Assembly: GCF_016756395.1 (NCBI RefSeq)
Contig: NZ_AP018365.1
Span: 1,743,501 to 1,807,500 of the forward strand
Source: Streptomyces sp. SN-593
GTDB taxonomy: Bacteria; Actinomycetota; Actinomycetes; Streptomycetales; Streptomycetaceae
Reading direction: 5' to 3'
Length of the DNA: 64,000 nucleotides
Part shown: piece after piece, positions 34,777 through 41,709 of the stretch
Numbering within the stretch: position 1 is the stretch's first letter
Layout of the letters: every line of letters begins with the position of its first letter
Notes under the pieces: generated by a model
What the model saw: only the letters and a program-made list of their open reading frames with translations
Told to the model about the DNA's origin: nothing
Databases searched by the model: none
Made by a program: the position numbers and the translations under genes

Positions 34777-35732
34777 CAGTCCTCCGCGACTTCGACGACG
34801 AACGCCTGGAAGTAGGCGCCCTGTCCGAGTGAGACCAGGGCGCAGCGGTCACCGGGACGCAGCCTGCCCTGCCGGTCGGCGTGGTCCAAGGCCATGACGG
34901 CGTCCGCCCCGAAGTTGTGGCCCTGGACGGGGATCAGATCCAGGCAGATCCGCTCCCGGGGGATGCCCGAGGCGCTGCTGAAGGTGCGCCAGAACATCCG
35001 GTTGGACAGGTGCGGCATCACCCAGTCGATGTCACCCAGCTCCAGCCCGGACCGCCGGGCCGCGTCGCGCACGGTGACCACCGCCTGCTCGGCGCAGACC
35101 TTGCCGAACAGCGCGAACTCCTCGGGGGTCATCCGCAGGTTGCTGTGGAAGCGGGCGTCCCGGCCGGCCGCGCCGCCGAGGTAGCGGTAGCGGGCGGGCC
35201 GGTCCGGCCCGGTGTGCTGGAGCACGAACGCCACCACGCCGTCGCCGCCGACCGTCATGCCGGGCACGAACCGCGAGCGGTCGTTGATGCTCCCGTGGTC
35301 GCCGCCCAGCACCAGCACCCGCTCGTCCGGGCCGGCGCCGGGCCGGCCGAGGAACGCCCGCCCCAGCTCCACGGCCCGCAGTACCGAGGTGCAGTTGATG
35401 TGCGACAGGCCGTAGAAGCGGGCGCCGGGCAGGCCCAGGGCCTGCCGCAGCCGGTCGGGGAACCCGCCGCGGTAGCCGAGCTCCTGGGTGAGCAGGGTGT
35501 GCCCGTACAGCACCAGGTCGGCGCCGCGGCCGGCGAGCGCGGCCCGGCCGGCCGCGGCCAGCAGGTCCTCGGTGCGCTCGCCGGGGGCCAGCACGGGGCT
35601 GTCGCCCAGGCCGTACACCTTGCGGAACATCTTGCGTTCGGTGGTGCCGCGGTCCAGCCGGACCAGCACGTCGTCGACCGGCTCGGTGCGGCCGGGCAGC
35701 CGGACCGCGATGCCGGACAGGCCGGTGGTCAT
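34776..35732 (-). CDS. KAS III-type condensing enzyme A
   Basis: A 318-residue thiolase-fold protein with the FabH-like catalytic triad Cys114 (LSHINCTSV), His241 (MPHLSNRMFW) and Asn273 (GHNFGAD). The C-terminal CALVSLGQGAYFQAFVV is typical. KAS III enzymes start chains by condensing an acyl thioester with malonyl-ACP, but cluster-borne relatives (CerJ, PqsD types) can act as acyltransferases. The AHG-type loop is atypical, and sequence identity to housekeeping FabH appears low. It lies beside a Cys-less relative (35729-36619), which may be its partner. Confidence 0.8.
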   Translation of the reverse strand: MTTGLSGIAVRLPGRTEPVDDVLVRLDRGTTERKMFRKVYGLGDSPVLAPGERTEDLLAAAGRAALAGRGADLVLYGHTLLTQELGYRGGFPDRLRQALGLPGARFYGLSHINCTSVLRAVELGRAFLGRPGAGPDERVLVLGGDHGSINDRSRFVPGMTVGGDGVVAFVLQHTGPDRPARYRYLGGAAGRDARFHSNLRMTPEEFALFGKVCAEQAVVTVRDAARRSGLELGDIDWVMPHLSNRMFWRTFSSASGIPRERICLDLIPVQGHNFGADAVMALDHADRQGRLRPGDRCALVSLGQGAYFQAFVVEVAED

Positions 35733-36619
35733 GGCAGTCGGTCCTCCTCCGGTGCGCCGGCGGGCACCAGCAGGCAACTGTGGAAGCGGCCGGCGGCACT
35801 GTCGTGGTCGGCGAGCAGCAGCGGCTCGGTGAGCGGCAGCCGCCGGCCGAGCTCGGCCCACACGCCGGTGCAGCACGCCTCGTCGGGGGCCGCCGTGACC
35901 CGGTCGGCGACCGGGCTGCCCGCCACCGCGGCGGCCAGCGAGGGGCCGATCAGGACGGCCGGCCCGCCGTGCGCGGCCACGGCCTGCTCCAGCGCCTCGG
36001 CGGGGGTGGGGTCGTCCTCCTCCCGGGTGCGGACCTCGTCCAGTGCCGTCACGAGCACGTCGCCGTCGCCGTCGCCGTCGAGCGCGAGCAGCACCGCCGC
36101 GTCCGGGCGACGCTGCACCTCCTCGTTCGCCTCCCACACCGCCGCGTTCTGGTCGTAGACGAACAGCGCGCCGTGCCGCAGTTCGCCGAGCCGGGCCATG
36201 CCGTCGGCGATCCGCAGGGCGGTGAAGGGGGCGCCCGGACCCTGTTCGGCGACCGAGCAGGGCACCGGAGCGCCGGGGAGCTGGGCCAGGTAGCAGCCGG
36301 CCACGTCCGAGTAGTAGAGGTCGGGCGACTGGTAGGCCAGCAGCACCGCGTCGAGCTCGGGCAGCGGTTCGGGCAGCCGGGTCAGCAGCCGGTCGCTCAT
36401 GGCGATGAAGCTGTTGCCGGTGCGGGCCAGGAACGACGCGAACTCGTCGGCCCTGCCGTAGGCCCGCAGCATGTCCTGGGCCAGCCTGACGTCCCCGCCG
36501 ATCAGCGGTTGGGACCGCTCCCGGAACACCTCGTGGACGACACCGGACAGCCGGACCCCGGCCGGCTGCGGCGCGGTGCCGCGCGTGTCCGGGCGCGTCA
36601 GCGTCTTCAGCGGGGCCAT
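35729..36619 (-). CDS. KAS III-like protein lacking the active-site Cys
   Basis: A 296-residue protein with thiolase-fold strands (LDAVLLAYQSPDLYYSDVAG, then LRHGALFVYDQNAAVW). At the position of the nucleophilic elbow it reads VAEQGPGAPFTAL instead of SHxNC, so the Cys is absent. The C-terminal half is also divergent and has no clear His/Asn pair. It overlaps the active KAS III gene by four bases, which suggests a heterodimer such as PqsBC or KS/CLF. The alternative is a stand-alone protein of unknown function. Confidence 0.6.
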   Translation of the reverse strand: MAPLKTLTRPDTRGTAPQPAGVRLSGVVHEVFRERSQPLIGGDVRLAQDMLRAYGRADEFASFLARTGNSFIAMSDRLLTRLPEPLPELDAVLLAYQSPDLYYSDVAGCYLAQLPGAPVPCSVAEQGPGAPFTALRIADGMARLGELRHGALFVYDQNAAVWEANEEVQRRPDAAVLLALDGDGDGDVLVTALDEVRTREEDDPTPAEALEQAVAAHGGPAVLIGPSLAAAVAGSPVADRVTAAPDEACCTGVWAELGRRLPLTEPLLLADHDSAAGRFHSCLLVPAGAPEEDRLP

Positions 36620-36623
36620 GGCG

Positions 36624-36887
36624 TCAGACCGCCGCGGTCTTCGCGAACCCGGCCTGGATGTAGTCCGTGAGGCTGCCGACGGTGCGGAACACCTCCGGCT
36701 CCAGCTCGTCCGGGTCGATCTCCAGCGCGATGGTGTCCTCCAGGCCCATCAGGAGCTCGATGACGCTGGTGGAGTCCAGCGCGAGGTCCTCGAACAGCCG
36801 GGACTCCTCGGTGAGTCCGGGCACGTCCCGGTTGAGGACGGTGGACAGGGCGATACGGACGTGGTTGATGATCTGCGTGCGGTCCAT
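36624..36887 (-). CDS. Acyl carrier protein (BtrI-like role)
   Basis: An 87-residue ACP. The phosphopantetheine attachment Ser is Ser39 in LFEDLALDSTSVIELLMG. The surrounding helix II is acidic (LEDTIALEIDPDELEPE), as needed for contact with partner enzymes. It sits directly after the PLP decarboxylase gene and an ATP-grasp gene, the same trio that in butirosin synthesis builds gamma-aminobutyryl-ACP from glutamate (BtrI, BtrK, BtrJ). It is therefore probably the carrier for an aminoacyl unit and distinct from the ACP fused to AcpS. Confidence 0.88.
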   Translation of the reverse strand: MDRTQIINHVRIALSTVLNRDVPGLTEESRLFEDLALDSTSVIELLMGLEDTIALEIDPDELEPEVFRTVGSLTDYIQAGFAKTAAV

Positions 36888-36894
36888 CTCGGTC

Positions 36895-38181
36895 TCACTT
36901 CCCAGGAGTGGTGACGGTGGTCGGGTCGAGCAGGTGCTGGGGGCGCAGCAGGTCCTCGGGCTGGTCGCGGTCGCGCACCAGGTGGGCGCGGCCGCCCGTG
37001 ACCAGGACCTCGGCGGGGAAGCCGTGGCTGAGGAAGTTGCCGGGCGAGGCGGACGGGCCGTAGGCGCCCGAGCGCGTGACCCCGATCAGGTCGCCGGGCC
37101 GCAACTGCGGCAGCAGGGCGTGCTTGAGCAGGGTGTCGTTGGGGGTGCACAGCGGGCCGGTGACGTTCCACGGCTCCAGTTCGCCCTCGTCGGGCTCGCC
37201 GTCGTGGTCGAGGGCGACCGCGGGGAAGTTCCGCTTGACGAAGGAGCCGATGCCGACCGCGGCCATGTGGTGGTGCGTGCCGCCGTCGGCGACCGCGAAC
37301 CGCTCGCCCATCGACTCCTTGACGTAGCGCACGCCCAGCACGTAGACACCGGCGCGGCCGGCCAGGAAGCGGCCGGACTCCATGATCAGCCGGGTGCCCG
37401 GGCGGTGGGAGGCGAACTCCTCCAGCATCGGGTTGAGGACCTCGGCCACCGACTTGGGGTCGATGTCCTCCTCGCCGTCGAAGTAGGCCACGCCCAGGCC
37501 GCCGCCGATGTCCACCGCGTCCAGCCGGATGCCGGTGGCGTTCACCACCCGCTCGGCCAGGTCGAGGATGTAGCGGGTGTTCTTCCCCACCACCTCGGCG
37601 TCCAGGATGCGGGTGCCCATGTAGACGTGCACCCCGGCGACGTCGGCGTGCCGGTACTTCGCCGCCAGGTCGCCGGCGGCCAGCACCTCGGCCTCGTCGA
37701 TGCCGAACTGGCGGGGCTTGCCGCCCATGGTGAGCCGGGAGCCCTGCACGGCCACCGCGGGGTTGACCCGCAGCAGCACCCGCTGGCGCACGCCCCGCTC
37801 GCCGGCCAGCTCCTCGATGCGGTCCAGCTCGGCGAAGGACTCCACCACGATCGCGTAGATGCCCTCCTCCAGGCAGGCGACCAGCTCGCGCTCGCTCTTG
37901 CCGGGGCCGAGGAAGATGATGTCGTGCGCGGGGGTGCCGGCCAGCACCGCGGTGCGCAGCTCGACCAGCGAGGAGACCTCGGCGCGGGCGCCGCCGGCCT
38001 TCAGGGTGTGGTAGACGCTGATGTTGGGGTTGGACTTGAGCGAGAAGAACACCTCGATCGCCGGGTGCAGCGCGTCGCGCAGTCCGGTGATCGCCTCGGT
38101 GAGGACTTCCGCGTCGTAGACGTACAGCGGGGTGCCGAACTGCTCGGCGAGTTCGCGGTACTCGATGCCCTGGACCTTCAC
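36895..38181 (-). CDS. PLP-dependent decarboxylase, BtrK-like
   Basis: A 428-residue fold-III PLP decarboxylase of the ornithine/diaminopimelate group. PLP-binding Lys49 lies in FFSLKSNPN; HVYMGTRILD, IGGGLGVAYF and ESGRFL line the cofactor site. The partner-side Cys is seen in GPLCTPNDTL, and the C-terminal SGAYGPSASPGNFLSH is conserved. Length and motif order resemble BtrK, which decarboxylates glutamate while it is bound to the ACP BtrI. A free diaminopimelate or ornithine substrate cannot be excluded. GTG start at 38181 with AAGGAG upstream. The neighbouring ACP and ATP-grasp genes support an ACP-bound substrate. Confidence 0.82.
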   Translation of the reverse strand: MKVQGIEYRELAEQFGTPLYVYDAEVLTEAITGLRDALHPAIEVFFSLKSNPNISVYHTLKAGGARAEVSSLVELRTAVLAGTPAHDIIFLGPGKSERELVACLEEGIYAIVVESFAELDRIEELAGERGVRQRVLLRVNPAVAVQGSRLTMGGKPRQFGIDEAEVLAAGDLAAKYRHADVAGVHVYMGTRILDAEVVGKNTRYILDLAERVVNATGIRLDAVDIGGGLGVAYFDGEEDIDPKSVAEVLNPMLEEFASHRPGTRLIMESGRFLAGRAGVYVLGVRYVKESMGERFAVADGGTHHHMAAVGIGSFVKRNFPAVALDHDGEPDEGELEPWNVTGPLCTPNDTLLKHALLPQLRPGDLIGVTRSGAYGPSASPGNFLSHGFPAEVLVTGGRAHLVRDRDQPEDLLRPQHLLDPTTVTTPGK

Positions 38182-38221
38182 TGCGGTCCGCTCCTTCCGC
38201 CCGTCGGGGGGCTCGTCGTCG

Positions 38222-39559
38222 TCATCGCCCGGCCATCTCCGTCAGGCGCCGGTCCGCCTCCTGGCGCAGCGCCAGGGCCGCGTCGGCGGTGTCGGCGACG
38301 CACACGGCGTAGAGCCGGCCGTGGAAGTCGCCGTCGGTCCTCGCGGCCGCGTTGAGGGTCGCGAAGTTGTTGATGAGCACGCCGGTCCGCCCGGAGCCGT
38401 CGAAGAGCAGCTCGCCGAGGGCGCCGGCCACCTCGTCGAAGCCGTGCACCCGCGACGGCCGCAGGCCGAACGTGGCGGCGATCGCGTGCGCGCCCTCGGG
38501 GATGAACCGCTCGGCGATCCGGCTCTGGTACGTGGACATGTTGAACCGGGCGTTGATCTCCAGGCACGGGTAGAGGGTGCCGTCCGGGCCGAGCATCGCG
38601 TCCACGCCGACCATGCCGAAGTAGCCCTCGGCGTGCAGCGCCTTGCCGATGGTCCGCGTGGCGTGGTGCAGCTCCTCCACGGCGGCTGGCGGCAGGTCCA
38701 CCGGGAAGCGGTGCCCCTGGTGCACGTTGTTCTTCAGCACCGCGGCCTTGACCGTCTCGAACCGCACCTCGCCGCCGCGGGCCACCACCAACTGGTAGTT
38801 GAGGTCCTGGGCGCGCTCGATCCAGCTCTCCACCACCAGGTTGGCCGGCGCCTGCGGCCCGCGCCGCTCGATCAGCCGCAGCAGCCGGGCCGCGCCGCGC
38901 TCGTCCTCCACCACGACCATGCCGCGGCCGGAGACGCCCAGCGACTCCTTGACCACCGCCCGGCCGCCGGAGGCCAGGTGGGCCTCCAGGGCGCCGCGCA
39001 GTTCGCCGACGGTCTCCACGACGGTGCCGGGGACCGCGTTCAGGCCGGTCTCCAGCACCAGGCGGTGGCTGAACACCTTGCCGTTGACGGCCTTGCAGGT
39101 GGCGGCGTCCGGGCCGGCCAGCGGCAGGCCGGTGGCCGCGGACAGCCGCTCCTCGGCGGCCGAGATGCCCAGCGGCATCAGGTAGGTGCGGCCGTCCGCG
39201 AGCGCCCGCAGCGACTCCAGCAGGCGCGGCGAGACGAGTGCGTCCTCGGTGACCATCCGGGCGGGGTCGCTGTTCTCCGCCGACAGGGTGCTGCCGGCGG
39301 CGGCACCGAGCGACCCCAGGTAGCCGGCGAACCGCTCGTCCATGGGGGCCTTGAGGACGACGACGTCGCCCTCGCCGGCCAGCAGGACGCCCATCTCCTC
39401 CATGCGGTTGACGGTCGCGCCGGCGAAGGCGATGCCGGCGCCGGGCAGCTTGGGCTCGCCGGCCGCCCAACTGCGCTCGACCTCGAAGTTGTTGACGAAC
39501 ACGAACCTCGCGCCGGGATCACCGGTGAGGTCGCGCTTGAGCCGTTCGACGAAATTCAT
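38222..39559 (-). CDS. ATP-grasp ligase, BtrJ-like
   Basis: A 445-residue ATP-grasp enzyme, which couples ATP hydrolysis to joining a carboxylate to an amine or thiol. The glycine-rich ATP loop is VVKESLGVSGRGMVVVED (about residues 195-212), and the Mg2+/ATP strand is YPCLEINARFNMSTYQ. The N-terminal 140 residues (FVFVNNFEVERSW) are typical of the BtrJ/PGM1-like subgroup. BtrJ loads glutamate onto an ACP and later adds a second gamma-glutamyl group; PGM1 of pheganomycin ligates to a ribosomal peptide. Both precedents are relevant here because an ACP and a short peptide gene sit in the same operon. It overlaps the KAS III B stop by four bases. Confidence 0.82.
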   Translation of the reverse strand: MNFVERLKRDLTGDPGARFVFVNNFEVERSWAAGEPKLPGAGIAFAGATVNRMEEMGVLLAGEGDVVVLKAPMDERFAGYLGSLGAAAGSTLSAENSDPARMVTEDALVSPRLLESLRALADGRTYLMPLGISAAEERLSAATGLPLAGPDAATCKAVNGKVFSHRLVLETGLNAVPGTVVETVGELRGALEAHLASGGRAVVKESLGVSGRGMVVVEDERGAARLLRLIERRGPQAPANLVVESWIERAQDLNYQLVVARGGEVRFETVKAAVLKNNVHQGHRFPVDLPPAAVEELHHATRTIGKALHAEGYFGMVGVDAMLGPDGTLYPCLEINARFNMSTYQSRIAERFIPEGAHAIAATFGLRPSRVHGFDEVAGALGELLFDGSGRTGVLINNFATLNAAARTDGDFHGRLYAVCVADTADAALALRQEADRRLTEMAGR

Positions 39560-40500
39560 GGTGCACTCCTTTCTCCGACCTGGACGACGGTCGCCGCGAA
39601 TGCCGCGCCGAGACCGGCGGACACCATCAGCACGAGGTCCCCCGGGGATATCCGCGCACCGTCACGAGCCGCCGCCAGATTGATGAAGGGGTCGGAACTG
39701 AAGCAGTGCCCGAGTTTCGGGACGTTGTCCAGATAGACCCGGTCGACGGGGATCTTGAGCTCGGCGCAGATCTTCTTCCACGACAGCCGGTTGACGTTGT
39801 GGGGGAGAATCGCGGCGATGTCCGCCGATGCGATCCCCGCGTCCTCGACGGCCTCGCGCATGACCGCGCTCAGGCTGTCGGCGTACATGTGCTTGTATTC
39901 CATCCGCAGGTCGTCGGGGCAGGCCAGGCACTGGTAGAAGCGGCCCTGGACGTCCACCGCGCGCCCGAGGATGCGGTCGCCGGACGGGTCCCCGCCGACC
40001 AGGACGGCGGCGGCGGCCTCGCCCATCACCGTGGTCTCGGGGATGAGGTGGATGCGGTGCGAAAGGATCTTGTCGCCGGTGACGACGAGGACCTTGTCGT
40101 CGGGGTGGGCGCCGTCCAGCAGGAACCGGGCGATCTGGAGCGCGTACAGCCCGACCACGCAGTTCATGTGGGACAGCCCGAACACGGCGGCGTTGCGCAG
40201 CCCGAGCCGGCGCCGCACCTCCTCCAGCGTGTGCTGGGACGGCGGGGCGGCGTGCTGCATGGTGTGCGCGTGCACCAGGTACCGGACCTTGTCCCGGTCG
40301 GTGTCCCCGAGCGCGTCCTCGCCGGCCGAGGTGAGCATGTCGGCCAGTTCGACGCCGGGGGCGACCGCGACCCGGTCGAGCCCGAGGAACCGGGTGAACA
40401 GGAGCACCTGGCTGGGCGTCAGGTCGAGCGGCTCGCCCAGTTCCTGGACGGAGGTACTCGTCTCCGGCACGAATGCGCCGACCCGTTCGAGATAGAGCAC
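39556..40500 (-). CDS. KAS III-type condensing enzyme B
   Basis: A 314-residue KAS III-like protein from a GTG at 40500. Cys114 (LSHMNCVVG) and His234 (LPHNVNRLSW) are in place. The third triad position, Asn in most FabH proteins and in KAS III A of this cluster, reads Cys266 (LGHCFSSD). This Cys-His-Cys set is unusual and may shift the enzyme from decarboxylative condensation to acyl transfer. It is similar in length and motif spacing to KAS III A, so the two probably arose by duplication. It is the first enzyme gene after the Lys-repeat peptide, separated from it by a hairpin. Confidence 0.78.
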   Translation of the reverse strand: MLYLERVGAFVPETSTSVQELGEPLDLTPSQVLLFTRFLGLDRVAVAPGVELADMLTSAGEDALGDTDRDKVRYLVHAHTMQHAAPPSQHTLEEVRRRLGLRNAAVFGLSHMNCVVGLYALQIARFLLDGAHPDDKVLVVTGDKILSHRIHLIPETTVMGEAAAAVLVGGDPSGDRILGRAVDVQGRFYQCLACPDDLRMEYKHMYADSLSAVMREAVEDAGIASADIAAILPHNVNRLSWKKICAELKIPVDRVYLDNVPKLGHCFSSDPFINLAAARDGARISPGDLVLMVSAGLGAAFAATVVQVGERSAP

Positions 40501-40544
40501 AGTTCTCTCGCCTTCTGGAGGGAGGCCATGGTCGAGGGCCCGGG

Positions 40545-40582
40545 GGCATGGCGCCGGCAGGAAATCCCGCCGGCGCCGTGCC
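40545..40582 (-). terminator. Hairpin between the peptide gene and the enzyme operon
   Basis: A 14-base stem (ggcatggcgccggc with gccggcgccgtgcc, one G-U pair) and a ten-base loop lies 12 bases past the peptide stop and 45 bases before the KAS III B start. In RiPP operons such a hairpin often acts as a partial terminator or RNA stabiliser that gives excess precursor transcript. The position here would allow that. Confidence 0.72.
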
Positions 40583-40594
40583 ACCGGTCTGCGA

Positions 40595-40780
40595 TCAGGC
40601 GGCCTTGACGGCAACCTTCGACGCCGCCTTCACGGCCGACTTGACGGCGACCTTGGTCGCGGCCTTCGTCGCGGCCTTGGTGGCGGCCTTCGTCGCGGCC
40701 TTCGTCGCGGACTTGGTCGCAGCCTTGGTCGCGGCCTTGACGGCAACCTTGGACGCGGTCTTCGCAGCAACCTTCGCCAT
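40595..40780 (-). CDS. 61-residue Lys/Ala/Thr repeat peptide
   Basis: First gene of the long minus-strand run. The peptide has Lys at residues 3, 7, 11 and so on to 59: fifteen lysines, exactly every fourth residue, without exception. The core is ATKA units; the outer parts have KVAVK blocks. There are no acidic, aromatic, Gly, Pro or Cys residues, and the net charge is about +15. All Lys codons are AAG, while Ala, Thr and Val codons vary between copies, which suggests the protein repeat is maintained by selection. ATG at 40780 with GGGGAA upstream. It may be a ribosomal precursor or scaffold for Lys modification. It could instead be a histone-H1-like nucleic-acid-binding peptide. No known family is recognised. 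Confidence 0.72.
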   Translation of the reverse strand: MAKVAAKTASKVAVKAATKAATKSATKAATKAATKAATKAATKVAVKSAVKAASKVAVKAA

Positions 40781-41311
40781 GGTGATTCCCCATTTCCCTT
40801 CGGTGGTGTCCGGTGCTCTGCGCTCCGGACTGAGATCAGTGAACCGTCGGAACCGGGGTCCGGCCCAGGAAGTTCGACGGGCACATGGACCGGAACATCC
40901 CGGGGAATCCGGCACCGGAAATCGGGGCGGTATCACCGGGCCGCCCTAATTCCGCGCGGCGGCCCGCGGACACCTCACACGCGTCGCCGGAGAATCATCG
41001 CGTCACACCCGCCACAATCGTTACCGGGCCGGCGTACGGGCGCGCGCTTGGCAGGAATGTGCGAGGCAGTTTCCTGGCGTCCGCAGCACCGGACAACGGG
41101 CGGACGGGGGTGGTTATCTCTTCCCAAGGGGCGCCGCCGACCCGGCCGGAGCCCCCGCACCTCCCCCGCGCCTCCCGCACTTCCGGCGCTTCCCGCACTC
41201 CGGCACCTTCCGCACCGCCGTACCGCCGCACCGCCGACCGGCACGCGGTTCCACCGCGTGGGACAGCACTCCCGACCATGACCCGTCCGCGCCCCCGAAG
41301 AGGAGTTCCCC
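40781..41311. promoter_or_regulatory. Divergent intergenic region upstream of the biosynthetic operon
   Basis: A 531-base non-coding stretch between the peptide gene (minus) and the small secreted peptide gene (plus). It is the largest gene-free gap in the cluster and is the obvious place for the operon promoter and regulator binding sites. AT content is locally higher around 40780-40830 and 40960-41070. I could not pick a trustworthy -10/-35 pair or operator. Confidence 0.55.
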
Positions 41312-41536
41312 ATGAAGCTCACGCACCGCGCCGCATTCGTCACCCTCGGCAACATCACGGCTCTCGCCCTCGCGCTGGCCTTCGCCGCGACGCTCACCGG
41401 CGGCTCCCCCGCCCACGGCCACCGCACGGCCCTGGGGCTCACGACCCAGGCCCCCGCGCACGCCTCGGCCCACCGGCACCCGGCCGGCCAACTGCCGGGC
41501 ACGGCCATGTCCCCCGACGACTTCGTGTGGCCGTGA
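41312..41536 (+). CDS. Small secreted peptide
   Basis: A 74-residue protein with GAGGAG six bases before the ATG. Residues 1-31 form a signal peptide or membrane anchor (MKLTHR, then a hydrophobic stretch TLGNITALALALAFAATLTG). The remaining 43 residues are rich in His, Ala and Pro and end in the acidic-aromatic tail SPDDFVWP. No Cys and no known domain. It lies next to and convergent with a TrmB/LuxR-type regulator, so a role as an extracellular signal is conceivable. Function unknown. Confidence 0.6.
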   Translation: MKLTHRAAFVTLGNITALALALAFAATLTGGSPAHGHRTALGLTTQAPAHASAHRHPAGQLPGTAMSPDDFVWP

Positions 41537-41709
41537 CCGGCGCCCACCCGCGGCACCCCGGACCACACGGCGGCACGGCCGATGCGCGCGGCGACACGGA
41601 CCGCGCGCGGGCCAACGCCGCCGGCGCACGGGGCGGCACGGCCGGCTCACCGAACGGCACGGCCGGCGACCAGGGCGAGACGGCGGCCGGGACGCGACCG
41701 GCCCGCGGC

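Noticed and set aside
36895..38181. Housekeeping diaminopimelate decarboxylase lysA
   Set aside because: Length, motif wording and the ACP/ATP-grasp neighbours fit BtrK better; the primary lysA is expected elsewhere.
40595..40780. CRISPR array or non-coding tandem repeat at the 12-base Lys-repeat DNA
   Set aside because: Units are 12 bases with synonymous variation and no spacers; a start, an RBS and a stop frame it as a gene.
40781..41311. Several 70-200-residue open frames in the divergent spacer
   Set aside because: No RBS, Arg/Pro/Ser-rich composition, overlapping each other on both strands; treated as non-coding.
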